Below, one piece after another: positions 22,412-33,429 of a DNA stretch of 64,000 nucleotides (its first letter is position 1; every line of letters starts with the position of its first letter). This stretch comes from Cytidiella melzeri. Its lineage: Eukaryota; Basidiomycota; Agaricomycetes; Polyporales; Irpicaceae. The stretch is from assembly GCA_022592445.1 (NCBI GenBank), contig JABYQR010000169.1, forward strand, positions 1 through 64,000, written 5' to 3'. Under the pieces are notes generated by a model. That model ran no database searches. It was not told the origin of the DNA and saw only the letters and a program-made list of their open reading frames with translations. The translations under genes and the position numbers were made by a program.

Positions 22412-22421
22412 AGGTCGAGAT
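22412..22421 (+). promoter_or_regulatory. Self-primer binding site, copy B
   Basis: AGGTCGAGAT, two bases inside the LTR edge, is the exact reverse complement of ATCTCGACCT at 22196-22205, the predicted transcript 5' end. This matches the arrangement known for Tf1 of fission yeast. No tRNA 3' end complement is recognised beside the LTR. Confidence 0.7.
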
Positions 22422-22480
22422 CGTTGTGAAAACCCTGGGTCCCCCATTCCCACCGTTTTAAAAAGTTTATTCCTGTTTGA

Positions 22481-23236
22481 CGAGTACGTCTCCGGTCTTC
22501 TCATACCGTTGAGCTACACTTACGTCGTCCGTTTCTACCCCCTGCGCGTTGTCTAGTGCCTAAGGACACACGCCCCCGTTTTTCTAAGAACCTCCCTGCC
22601 ACTGAGCCTCAGCTCAAGAGGTCTCTTCCACCATCTTTCCTCGACGCTCTCGCTGAAAAGCGCAAGAGTGGTCAACCTCATCGTTGGTATGACAAGGACC
22701 TGGTCACTGTCGCGAAGTACGTGTCCAAGAAGCCGCCTGTCAAAGGCATCACCCTCACCGTCCCCTCTTACGAGGAAAACCGACAACTTCGCGCCTCCGC
22801 ACGAGCATACGGAGAACGAGCTGCTGAGGAGCGTGACCGCACCTTAGCTGAGCAACAGACCCACAAGCTCACCTTTGCAGAGCGACTAGCAAAGCTCCCT
22901 GCACCAACCCCCGCCCCCGCTGCACCAAAGCCGGTATTAATCGACTTCAAGAAGTTGTCACCGGTTGATCTCGTAGGCATCTTCAAGCCAAAACTTACCG
23001 CCGTCCGCACTCGCTTGCAAGCTCTCACAGAGCTTGAAGAACTCCTGAACCACGCCAACCCCGACCACCGTCGCGCCCTGCTCCACCTCGTCAACAAGGT
23101 CAATCGTTTCCTCAACCGAGTCGACGATCTTGCACCCATCACAGCAGACCGCGAGTGGCAGCTCCTGACTGGGGTTGCAAAGCAATTGGGAAGGTTTCCT
23201 TCAAGCAGCTTCGTAAAAACTACGATAGAGTTTTAG
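22481..23236 (+). pseudogene. ORF0 upstream of gag, no AUG start, frameshifted
   Basis: The frame is open from 22481. The part resembling copy C begins VPKDTRPRFSKNLPATEP (22556). There is no ATG in this frame; the only ATG in the whole leader, at 22688, is out of frame. The protein is basic at the N-terminus, Pro/Ala-rich near residues 120-130, and helical after LSPVDLVGIF. Relative to copy C, one base is missing near 23166, so the last 23 codons are out of frame. The function is unknown and there is no similarity to Gag. Translation would need a non-AUG start or an upstream exon. TCTAG at 22552-22556 could also serve as an acceptor. Confidence 0.6.
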
Positions 23237-23354
23237 CACAACTTAACGTAGTCAATAGTGATAGCTACTTCGAGTGGATCTAGACACGACCACAGTTTTG
23301 CCACCACGCTACAATTACATACATTTCTTCGATTCGAGCACGGTCACAGACGAC

Positions 23355-24600
23355 ATGGATCCCAACCAGCCCGCCGCCCCTGCTGCCCCAGCTGCCCCAG
23401 TCGCCAACCTGAGCCAGCAAGACGTCCTGAATATGTTAGGCGTCTTGACACAAAAGATGGTAGACCTGACCAACCAGGTGGCTGCACTTGCAGCTGCACA
23501 GACACCAGCGGTGGCCGCTGCCACCCACGCTTCTCGGGAAAGAAGCATAGTTGAGAAACCAGTCTCCTTCAAGGGGAAAACTCGTCGGAAGCCCGGCTCT
23601 TCCGCCACGCGTTCATAGTATGGGCGCAAAATCAAGGAAAAGCGTTCTTCCAGCAAGACGCGCAAGGCCATGTCCGGGTGGACAACAACGGCGCGAGGAT
23701 CTTTGATCCTCATAAACTCATCACAAGCGCCCTGTCCTTCATGCAAGAGGACGCCGCTGATTGGGCTCGCCCTCACATTGAGGAGTTAGCCAATAGCAAA
23801 CCAGCATTTGGAAATGACTGGGACACATTTATCGAGGCTTTTAAAGCCAAATTCGAGCCTATAGATGCTGTCATGGAGGCCAAGACGAAAGTCGCCAACA
23901 TGAAGCAAGGCAACAAGACCTTCGCCGCCCACATCTCCGAGTTTGAGACATGGGCCCCTCGCACTGGCTGGAGCCAGCAGGACCTCTTTGACCGCCTCAA
24001 GTCGAGCTTGAGCACCGAGTACTTGCAACGTGTCTCGTACTTTCAAACCCGCGCCGCTACCTACGACGCCCTCAAGGACCAGTGCAAGGCAGTCGATGCT
24101 CAACTTGCCGACCTCCGCAACAGCACCGGCAAGGTCATGGTGGACAGCTCGTCAGGGCACGGCAAGTCCCATCAGCAGGCGTTCCGCGATCCCAATGCTA
24201 TGGAGATCGATGCCTCCCGTTTCTCCGCCTCGTTTGACTCGCTCTTTGCGGGTCTGGGCAAACAGGAGATCTTCCAGAAATGGAAGAAGGAGATGAGCAA
24301 GCGCTGCTCGGTTTGCGGATCTGAGAGTCACAAGAAGAGGGACTCGAAGCACCCAGACGACCCGGTCTGCAACCACTGCGGTGGCACCGGTCACTGGGGG
24401 GCAGTTTGCCTAAAACGGCTCCAAGGCGTCCCTAAGGGACAAAAGGTTGCCGCTACCTCGTCGACATCGTCGACTACTACTGCAGCCAAGCAAGACGCGT
24501 CCAACGACAAGGATGCTAAAATTGCTGCGCTCAAGGACATGCTTGACATCCAGAAGAAGCAAATGGATGAGATGGCAGCAAAAATTAATGCGGTTTTTTG
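23355..24600 (+). pseudogene. Gypsy family 1 gag, copy B
   Basis: ATG at 23355 in a strong context (GACATGG), the second ATG after the predicted start site. The N-terminus is Ala/Pro-rich, followed by a capsid-like (retrotrans_gag) region around FDPHKLITSALSFMQEDAAD and DRLKSSLSTEYLQRV. Two cysteine clusters lie near the end, CSVCGSESHKK and a canonical CCHC knuckle CNHCGGTGHWGAVC (about 24370-24410). The C-terminus is a short coiled coil ending INAVF. One base is missing near 23580 relative to copy C, so the frame is split. The stop overlaps the pol frame at a run of six T. Confidence 0.92.
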
Positions 24601-27600
24601 AAGCGGACTCGTGACACAGCCGCAGCTGCGAGTCCCCCAGATACCCTGTCCTTGCTTCCTTCGTCGTCCCCGTCTTCTGCCTCGTCGTCTTCGTGTACAA
24701 CGTCTACTCCATGCCCATCGTCTACTATCTCCTCGTGTACTATATCGTCGCTAGATCGGTTATCGTCTCATTTCCGTGTACATGTACTAGTTAAAGGTCT
24801 GAATAGAAGCATTCGCGTTCCTGCTATGATCGATTCAGGAGCTACGGCTTTATTCATCAGTCACCAGTTCGTCAAGAAGCATAAGATTATTCAGCACCCG
24901 CTCGAAAGGGTCATCTCATTGCATAACATTGACGGAACTAAGAATAAAGCTGGCGGATTAACGCACTTCGTTCGCCTTACACTCACAGTCGGAGATCACA
25001 CGGAAAAGGCAGAGTTTCTCGTCACGGACTTAGGTCCAGAAGACGTCATTCTTGGGCTACCATGGCTCAACGCGTAAACCCTACCGTTAACTGGGAAAAA
25101 GGAGAAATGACAATTCCGAGCGGCTCGGAAGAATCTCCTGATGAACCTTTCCAGAAGGTTGACGGTAATTGCAAAGAACGTAGGCAGTGGGTCAAAGCCG
25201 GTATTATCCAAGACACCACTGACGAAGTCTGGTGTATGGCCGGCTTCACCTACTCTACCAAGCTTGCTGCCGAAGCAAACGAAGCTAAAGCTCAGCGCTC
25301 CTTCGAAGACATTGTTCCATCAGAGTATCACCGACATGCTAAAGTCTTCTCTGAGGAAGAGTCTAATCGGCTACCCCAGCATCAGCCCTGGGACCATTCG
25401 ATTGATCTCAAACCAGACGCTCCTGAGACTATCAAATCGAAAGTTTATCCTATGCCCCTGAAGAACAAGCCGAGCTTGACAATTCATCCAGGAGAACCTA
25501 GCAAAAGGTTACATCACGCCTTCTAAGTCTCCATGGCTTCTCCAGTCTTCTTCATCAAAAAGAAGGACAACAAACTCCGACTTATCCAGGACTACAGAAA
25601 ACTCAACGACATCACGTGAAGAACCGCTACCCTCTACCGCTTGCCACCGACATCATCAACAAGCTCAAGGGTGCAAAGATCTTCACCAAATTCGATGTTG
25701 TTGGGGATATCACAATGTCCGCATCAAAGAAGGAGACGAGTACAAAGCGGCTTTCGTTACCAACCGAGGACTCTTCGAACCTAAAGTCATGTTCTTCGGT
25801 CTCACGAACTCACCCGCTACCTTCCAAGCTCTGATGGACAACATCTTCGCCGACCTCGTGGCCGAGGGCAAGGTGGCTGTCTATCTAGATGACATCTTGA
25901 TCTGGAGTAACAACCTGACAGAGCACCGCAAGGTTGTTCATGAAGTCCTCGAGCGACTTCAGCAGCACGATCTGTATCTTCGTCCGGAAAAGTGCGAGTT
26001 TGAGAAATCTGAGATCGAGTACCTTGGATTGATCATTCGCGCCGGCGAAGTAGCTATGGACCCTGTCAAAGTCCAAGCAGTTTCTACGTGGCCCACACCC
26101 AAGAACCTCAAAGAAGTCAGAGGATTCATCGGGTTCGCCAACTTCTACCGCCGCTTCATTCAAGACTTCTCAAAGCACGCACGGCCTCTACACGACCTGA
26201 CTAAGAAGGACGTACCGTTCGTCTGGGGTCCAGCACAAGAGACTGCCTTCACGTTGCTAAAGAAGGCCTTTACCACTAAGCCTATCTTGGCAGTCTGGGA
26301 CCCTGAACTCCCTACACGTCTAGAAGTCGATGCCTCGGGCTATGCGACCGGTGGAATCATCTCCCAGAAATCGAAGGAAGATGGATTCTACCACCCTATC
26401 GCCTACCGGTCCGCATCTATGACTGAAGCAGAACGTAACTACGAAATCTTTGATCGGGAGATGTTAGCCATCACCGAAGCTCTCAAAGATTGGCGCCACT
26501 ACCTTGAGGGCTCAAGGAACCGTTTGAGATCTGGACAGATCAGCAAACTGCAGTACTGGAAGACTGCGCAACACCTCACTCGACGTCAAGCACGTTGGTC
26601 ATTACTTTTGGCTGACTTCGACTTCGTGTTGGTACACAAGCCCGGTAGTACCATGATACATGCTGATCCTCTCTCTCGTCTTCACTCTCACGCTGTCACG
26701 GACGAAGAAGACAACAAGGATCAGGTGGTACTGAAACCGGAACACTTCCGCATCCTCGCCACCAGTGCACTTGCCACTGCTTCTCCGCTCGAATCAAAGA
26801 TCCGAGAATGCACGGAGCAAGAAGCAGAAGTCGCACAAGCTCTCGCTACCCTTCGCAAGAAGGGTCCTCGCAAACTTGTCAGCGGTTTACTCGAATGGGA
26901 AGAGAGTGACGGCTCATCTATTACAAGGGAAAACTCTACATCCCTAACAACAAAGAGCTCCGTCACGAAATCGTCAAATCTTGCCATGACGCACCCGCGG
27001 CTGGTCATCCGGGCAAACATGGCACCATAGAGCTAGTCTCACGACACTATTGGTGGCCAAAGATGAATGCTTTCGTGAGATTACGTACTAGGCTGTGATC
27101 GCTGTCAACGCTATAAGTCAGCTCCGCACCCTAAAGCAGTACTACAACCTCAGGAAACTCCGGCCGGACCTTGGGAACACGTCGGAGTAGATCTCATCAC
27201 TCAGCTACCACCTTCTAAGGGATTTGATTCGATCGCGGTCTACGTCGACCATTACTCCGATCAAACGCACATCATCCCACTACTACTAAGGTTAACGCTG
27301 AGGGGATTGCCGATCTACACTACAAAGAAGTATTCCGACTTCACGGCATTCCCAAGAAGGTGTTCTCTGACCGAGGACCCCAGTTTGCAGCACGCTTCAT
27401 GCGTGCGCTCTATCACCGCCTAGGCATAGAGACTGGTTTTACGACCGCCTATCATCCGCAAGGAAATGGCAAAGTCGAACGCAAAAACCAGGATATTGAA
27501 CAGTATCTGCGTCTATTCTGTCAGCAACGACAAGACGACTGGATCGATCATCTGCCGGCGGCTGAGTTTGCACTCAACTCGAGAGTACATGCGGGTAACT

Positions 27601-28389
27601 CACAAACACCGTTTGAAGTCATCTACGGATATCGCCCCGACTTCACTATACCAGTTGGCAAGCGAAGCAATATCCCTTCACTCGATGACGCCTTGATAAT
27701 ATGGCTCGAGTACGAAAGGAGACCGAAGCAGCTCTTCGTCTAAGCAAAGAAAAGATGAAGCAACTTTACGAGTCTGAGAAGCGTTCTCCACGCGTCTTCC
27801 AAGTAGGGGACATGGTCTGGCTAAACGCTAAGAACGTCCAGATTCACCAGGCTACCCCTAAACTCGGTCCTCGACAACTCGGCCCGTACAAGTCATCGAA
27901 CGCATTGGCGATCTCGATTACAAACTCGATCTACCCAGCTATCTCCGAATCCACCCCGTCTTCCATATCAACCGTCTAAGTCCCTGGCACGACAACGGCA
28001 AAGACGTACCTCCACCTCCTGATCCTATTGTCATAGAAGGAGAAGAACAGTACGTCGTCGAAAAGGTGCTAGACAGCAGGCTACACGGACGTTGGAAGAA
28101 ATTGCAATTCCTTGTCAAATGGGAAGGGTATTCAGACGGACACAATAGCTGGGAACCAGTCGAAAACCTCGAGAATAGTCAAGAAGCAATTGACGACTTC
28201 TACAAAGCAAACCCCGGAGCGCCCCGGGTCATCAAAGCTTCACTCTTCGCGGATCTACGCTCGCACTTTCGGGAATTCAATACCCAGACCGACCCCGCTT
28301 TCCTTCGCACGATCTATCCATCTACATACGATCTTAGCTGGGATGAAGGCAAACACATCGGTCTGGATATCTCAAGAACATCACACTGA
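24594..28389 (+). pseudogene. Gypsy family 1 pol, copy B
   Basis: The pol frame is -1 relative to gag. Protease: MIDSGATALFIS (about 24825-24860). RT active site: VYLDDILIW intact (about 25877-25905). RNase H: LEVDASGYATGG, with TDHAN region damaged near 26540. Integrase: SDRGPQF (about 27363-27383) and YHPQGNGKVERKNQ. Chromodomain: VKWEGYSDGHNSWEP (about 28117-28162). At least ten 1-2 nt deletions relative to copies A and C break the frame (for example near 25066, 25533, 25617, 26513, 26912, 27688 and 27890). Almost no transition-type stop codons are present, unlike the sister copies. Confidence 0.93.
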
Positions 28390-28541
28390 CGGGTAACGTC
28401 GAGTCAACGACACCAGAAGGGGAGAAACTTCCTAGCATCCTTCTGACTAGACAATCGGGGCAATTCTGCTGAATCCCTGTAGACGGGTAGAAGACCTCTA
28501 TCACCACAGCACAGTGATGCTTCGCGAGGACGCTCGATTTT

Positions 28542-28554
28542 AGGAGGGGGGTAA
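28542..28554 (+). promoter_or_regulatory. Polypurine tract, copy B
   Basis: AGGAGGGGGGTAA directly before the 3' LTR; the plus-strand primer site of the element. Confidence 0.85.
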
Positions 28555-29308
28555 TGTCATGGATGGCCTGACTAGCCCTTAATTTTCGCAATTTACCTCT
28601 TGTTTTTATCTGTAAAACTCCGGGCTACAACCTAGTTTCAATTCTCTCTGCATAAACTCCTTTGCACGTCTATTAAGCGCCCGTATCACGTGGCTTAGAC
28701 GCTCCACACGGTCACATTACTTGCTACTACGTCACACTGGCATGTGACTTAGCTTAAGTAAGACCACATGGCTACAGACACATGGCTCAGCCCATAGCTA
28801 GGGTTTGATGTCATAAATGACGTCCACATGGACTCCTTATTGTTCTTTCCCTATTGTTCTCTTTATGGAAGGATGTTCTCACAGGTGTGGGAATGGAATA
28901 CAATAGTTGGTCTCCTTTTAGATAGATTCTCTCACGAGTAGAGTTCTTGGCAAGGTCTAGACAATAGCTATTGTTCTCCTTTAGGTAGTTCTTTTGTTCT
29001 TCGTTCACACGGCTTCTTGCAAAGCCTGCCCTCAACATGGTCTGTGCGCAGGTCCCTGAAGTCTATATAACTGCTACATGTACGCTCCTAGCCCCCATCT
29101 CGACCTCTTGGTCTTTACTGGGCTAGGTAAGCAACCCCCTCTTGTACTACATAGCGAGTAGTACAATACTAACTTGGTCTTTACTGGGCTAGACATCTGC
29201 ATAAGGTTTATAGCTGGTGAGAGTATTGAGCTTCACGCCTACCACCACCACTTCGTCGTCATCCACTTCGTGTCCCTGTTTGTCACGTCGAGCCTTGTCT
29301 CCGTGTCA
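28555..29308 (+). repeat. Family 1 3' LTR, copy B
   Basis: 754 bp, nearly identical to the 5' LTR. Differences include loss of AGC after the TATA box and single-base losses, consistent with the deletion pattern in the coding part. Confidence 0.97.
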
Positions 29309-29313
29309 CACGT

Positions 29314-31325
29314 CGGCTCCTACGCCTTCACGGATACCGCGTCCCTCTACTCCTATTCCGAGTTCGTCCACATCTGCTGAAACAGAGCCTAGCTCCTCAT
29401 CCATGCCACTCTCGCCTTCCAAACGGAAAGGCCCTCCTGTCGTACCTTCTCCCAAACTCGAGCCAAATCCCAATCGTCTTCCGGCCGCTTCTCCACATGA
29501 CTACCTTCCATTCTCCAACCCAGCTCATGCTGGTGTTACACGTCGTTCACAACGCACTGTTGTACCTCGTGATGCAAAGCGTCTCCAGTCTATGTGGGCT
29601 GCTACTGAACAAGAGATCGAGGAGACAACTCGGGCTCGCGGTTACAAGGTCCCCTACAAAGGCAAAGGCAAAGCGAAAGCTGACGCCGGCGCTGTCCTAT
29701 CTGACGAGCAGGTCGTCATGCTGGTAGCGGCAGTTACGCCTCAGGGGGAGCCTCGTACCTATCGGCAGGCTATGGGTTCACCGGATCGAGATGACTGGCG
29801 TGCAGCTATGGAGGCCGAAATCAAAGGTCTCCAGGACACTGGAACATGGAAACTAGTCGATTTGCCCCCTGGTCGCAAGGCGATTAAGAGCAAATGGGTT
29901 TACAAACTCAAACTCGACAAGGACGGTAATGTTGATCGTTATAAGGCACGTCTGGTAGCCAAGGGTTTTGAGCAAGTTCAAGGCATTGATTTCACAGACA
30001 CCTTCGCTCCCGTCGCCTGTCTGGAGTCTTGGCAATACCTCGTCGCTTTGGCTGCTATTCTGGACTGGGAAATTCACCAGATTGACTTCCAACAAGCCTA
30101 TCTGAACGGATCTTTGGACGAGGAGGTTTACATGGAGCAACCTGAAGGGTTTGTACTGGATGAAGGCAAAGTATGCCGCCTTCATAAGGCAATCTATGGC
30201 CTAAAGCAGGCAGGACGCCAATGGTTCCTCACGCTCAAGGCATGCCTCGAAGAACTTGGCTTCGTCTGTTACGACACAGGTGATGTCGCCATTTTCACTC
30301 GTCGACGAGGGGGAGCCCTCCAAATTATTGTTTGCTACGTCGACGATCTCACTATTATGGGGAACAGTCTCACCCTCATCAAGGAGACCAAGGACGCTCT
30401 TCGTCGCCATTTCGATCTCAAAGACATAGGCGAGCTCAAGCACTATCTCGGTATCCGTATCACTCGGGATAGGGGGAGTCGTCTCATCTACCTCGACCAA
30501 GAGGTCTACATAAATTCCGTTCTCAAACGCTTCCAGCATGAGGACTCCAATCCTGCTTCCACACCGCTTCCAACCGGTATCCAGTTGGTACACAATGAAA
30601 ATCCCAAGGAGCAGTGCGACCCAGCACTTATCCACACCTACCGCAGCGTACTTGGCTCACTCATGTACGCCTCCCTTGGAACTCGACCTGACATCTCGTA
30701 CGCCGTTGCGAAGCTCTGTCAATACCAGTCCAACCCCTCGCAGCTGCATCTCCGTGCTGCATATCATGTCCTTCGCTACCTTCGCGGTACATCCAGTCTC
30801 CGACTTTGTCTAGGCCATAATGACGAAGGCGTTGACGATCTTGTCGGTTACACCGATGCCGACTTTGCCGGTGACTTAGACGACTCGCTCTCCACATCTG
30901 GCTGGGTTTATTTCCTAGGCTATGGCGCTGTCTGCTGGTCCTCGCGCAAACAACGTTCTGTGGCGAAGTCTACCTTCGACTCAGAATACTTTGCGGCTCA
31001 CAAAGCTTGCGAGCAACTCAAGTGGTTGAAGATTCTCACTGATCAGATTGAGCAACCTCTTCCCCTACCTGTCATCCTTCATTGCGACAACAAGAGTGCT
31101 GTAGACGCTTCCAAGTCCACCCACGTGAAGCATCGCTCAAAACATACTCGCGTCACTGCGCACGCTGTTCACGAATGCGTCACCGAAGGCCTTGTCGAAT
31201 TGGTTCGAATCCCTGGAGTTGACAACCCCGCTGACATCTTCACCAAGTCTTTACCGGCTGAAGCTCACGTTCGTCACTCTGAGTCCTTAGGGCTCGTCCA
31301 GTTTCACCTCGCTGAGGGGGAGTAA
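29314..31325 (+). pseudogene. Copia RT-RNase H, 3' part of polyprotein
   Basis: Continues the frame from 21652 once one CACGT copy is removed. A Ser/Pro-rich linker is followed by the copia RT domain: IKSKWVYKLKLDKDGNVDRY, VDFQQAYLNG-type motif (IDFQQAYLNGSLDEEVYMEQ), then the active site CYVDDLTI (about 30337-30360). RNase H follows: GYTDADFAGD, SSRKQRSVAKSTFDSEYFA and LHCDNKSA. Stop at 31323-31325. About 670 codons are open with all catalytic residues visible, so this half is intact. It cannot be expressed as a polyprotein because of gypsy copy B and two upstream stops. Confidence 0.95.
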
Positions 31326-31761
31326 TGGCTTTTCAGCTCTGGCTCACGGACTAGTAATTACCGGACTCTCTTTTGTTTTCCGTATATGGTCGCTCTATTG
31401 TTCTTTCATCACGCGGACACATCTGTATCACAGACATTCCTTTTTGGGTCGCCTGTGGGCTCTGTCTTGTATACCTTCGCCCCCGCTCCTGACACTCCAT
31501 TGTGCTCTTTCTCTTTCGCACCTGGAGTGAGTATTCTTCGTTGCCCCTCACATATGCAATATGCTCACAGCCTGTACCTGTAGTTAACTCGCTTCGCTCG
31601 TGTGTCTTAGGTACAGTCATTATGCAATCGTGCTCTTTCTCTTTCGCACCTGGATTAACTCGCTTCGCTCGTGTGTCTTAGGTCCTTACGACGGCAAGTG
31701 GGATTACGACTGCGCATCCATCTCTGCCTCTAGACGTGTTGAATTCATTCGACCGGCTTTA
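31323..31761 (+). repeat. Copia 3' LTR
   Basis: 439 bp, about four substitutions from the 5' LTR. The polypurine tract GAGGGGGAG immediately precedes it and overlaps the end of the RNase H frame. Confidence 0.88.
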
Positions 31762-32345
31762 GACTTCATCAGCAGCAAGCACTGCATTGGATTGTTGCAC
31801 AAAGTTTCACAGCCATTAGTTGCTCTCTAAGGAGGAGTAAAATCAGAACATAGCCTGTGGCAGTTGTAATGGGGCTGAGGCAGTTCAGACACCAACAGGA
31901 CATGGTTGCATCAGCATAGAGCACTGCCTTTGATTCTTCCATACAGTTTCACAACCACCAGTTGCTCTATAAGCAGGAGTTACAGTCAGAACACAGCCTG
32001 TGTCAGCTCTAAATGGGGTGAGGCAGTGCAGACATCAACAGGACACATGTAACATGCTCTACCAATTGATCTTATGAGACACCCCACAGCCCTTCATTCT
32101 TGAAGCAAGTAATTTTCTAGAATCAGCAGTGAGCACTGCACAAGATTAATGACAAGATAGATGAAGCCCCTTGCTACCATTGCCAACTACCTTCATCAAT
32201 GTATGGCTTCTTTTCCTGCAATCAAACTTACCAATTGTAGTACAGTCACTTTATCCTGGATCAAGTTGCCTATCAAAGGTGTCACCAATAGCAAATGCCC
32301 TTACTACCGTCAATATTCATGGCCAGATTACTTGGCAAGGTTCTT
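31762..32345 (-). repeat. Right arm of long inverted repeat, outer part
   Basis: Inverse of about 8958-9560, two tandem units and the outermost unique segment. Contains, on the minus strand, a tRNA D-arm-like stretch, AAGATCAATTGGTAGAGC (about 32053-32070), equivalent to 9225-9242. Confidence 0.8.
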
Positions 32346-32570
32346 ACCAGGAATGTTTACCGAGGTTCTTTTTGGTAACCAAGTCACCAGTTAAATTAAC
32401 TATTTCAGGCTATATCAAATCAGTTTCAAAACACTTGCACTGCACAACACAGCATAAATTTTGCTACATCACTACCATCAACACTGGTAGCATAGCAACT
32501 GATCCAACACATTTTTCAAACCTGTACATTCTCTGATTCTTGTTTCAGCACTGCCCATCAACCAGAAGAT

Positions 32571-32578
32571 ATATAAAG
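32571..32578 (+). promoter_or_regulatory. TATA box
   Basis: ATATATAAAG upstream of the putative secreted-protein gene. Confidence 0.4.
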
Positions 32579-32748
32579 CCCCTTGCCACCAGCCTTGTAT
32601 TGCTCGAGAATCTCATTGCTTCAGTGCTGGTCAGTAAGTAGATTGTTGTTTGCATTGCATTTGCCCTTGGCCTCTGTACTGAAATTTGTTTCACAGCTAC
32701 CATTTTTTCAAACCCTTATCAAATCATTCTTCACCATCTTATACTGTC

Positions 32749-33137
32749 ATGCAATTCTCAACCTCTCTGATATTGCTCACTGCCATTACCACCAGCACAA
32801 TCTTCACAATGAATGTGTCAGCCACTCCGTACGGTACGGCAGTAGAGAATACTACCAGGCAAGTCAAAGCACAGCCAACTTACTTAATCGGCATGACCCT
32901 GACAAAAATCCTGAATTTAGTGAGAGAAAAGAAACAACCAGCACAGGAGCTACTGGTCATCTGATCAACACTGGAGATCCAAACTCAACTAGGGAAGAAG
33001 AATGGCGCATTTACTACGAAAGGGAGAGACAATTGGTGGAAGAATGCAGGAAACAACCCCTGCTGGAAAAAGGTTCGAAGCTTCGTGGGCTAAGCCGCCC
33101 AAAAGTGCCTGAGGTTGTGATAAACCAAAAGAATTGA
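32749..33137 (+). pseudogene. Putative small secreted protein, frameshifted
   Basis: An ATG near 32749 opens a hydrophobic signal-peptide-like start (MQFSTSLILLTAITTSTIF). That frame ends after 71 codons. The frame ending at 33135-33137 reads as a hydrophilic tail with REEEWRIYYERERQLVEE and RGLSRPKVPEVV. Switching frame near 32855 would join signal peptide and tail into one protein of about 125 residues, the size class of fungal small secreted proteins. I do not recognise the family. The frame break, or an unrecognised short intron, remains open. Confidence 0.35.
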
Positions 33138-33149
33138 GTGTGCCATACT

Positions 33150-33425
33150 CTTCCACACTGGTAACTTCTCAGATGTAGGGCACATAGATTGGACACCTGT
33201 TGTGGATGGCCCAACAAAGACATCCCAAAACAATGTGAAGTAACTATTGCCTGTCATAGTTACCTCTGTCCATTCTTCACTGTTTTCAACCTTGACGTTC
33301 ATCAGTATAGTAAACAAGCTATTATACACACAACTATACAAATGGATGTTCCATTTGAATCCCATAGGACCAAAAAGGAAGGTACTGAGTTCAAATTGGG
33401 TTTTTTTTTGTACACCTTTGCTCAA
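33150..33425 (-). pseudogene. Fragment of helicase-associated cysteine peptidase domain
   Basis: The minus-strand frame contains GPMGFKWNIHLYSCVYNSLF, closely parallel to GPMGFVWNGQTYSCAFDSLF at 58040-58110 (minus strand). This is the segment around the putative catalytic Cys of the domain fused to PIF1-like helicases. Only this part is present, without helicase motifs. Confidence 0.6.
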
Positions 33426-33429
33426 TTGT

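Larger units (their letters stand above)
21653..29308 (+). mobile_element. Gypsy family 1, copy B (full-length chromovirus)
   Basis: 7656 bp, flanked by CACGT at 21648-21652 and 29309-29313. LTRs are 757 and 754 bp. Order: 5' LTR, self-primer site, ORF0, gag, pol (protease, RT, RNase H, integrase, chromodomain), purine tract, 3' LTR. Inserted in the copia linker. Coding regions are broken mostly by single-base deletions. Confidence 0.97.
18599..31761 (+). mobile_element. Ty1/copia retrotransposon, interrupted by gypsy copy B
   Basis: Two 439-bp LTRs differing at about four positions flank gag, protease, integrase, RT and RNase H in copia order. Flanks GGCTT (18594-18598) and GACTT (31762-31766) are a likely 5-bp target duplication with one change. 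It lies inside a tandem unit of the long inverted-repeat arm. Removing gypsy copy B and one CACGT restores the reading frame exactly. The LTRs begin TAATGGC and end GGCTTTA, not TG...CA, so the ends may be a few bases off. Confidence 0.9.

Noticed and set aside
22470..22560. tRNA-like D-arm (minus strand TAGCTCAACGG, also at 45190-45215) in the family 1 leader
   Set aside because: It matches an A-box, but no anticodon arm, T-arm or B-box can be folded around it in either copy.
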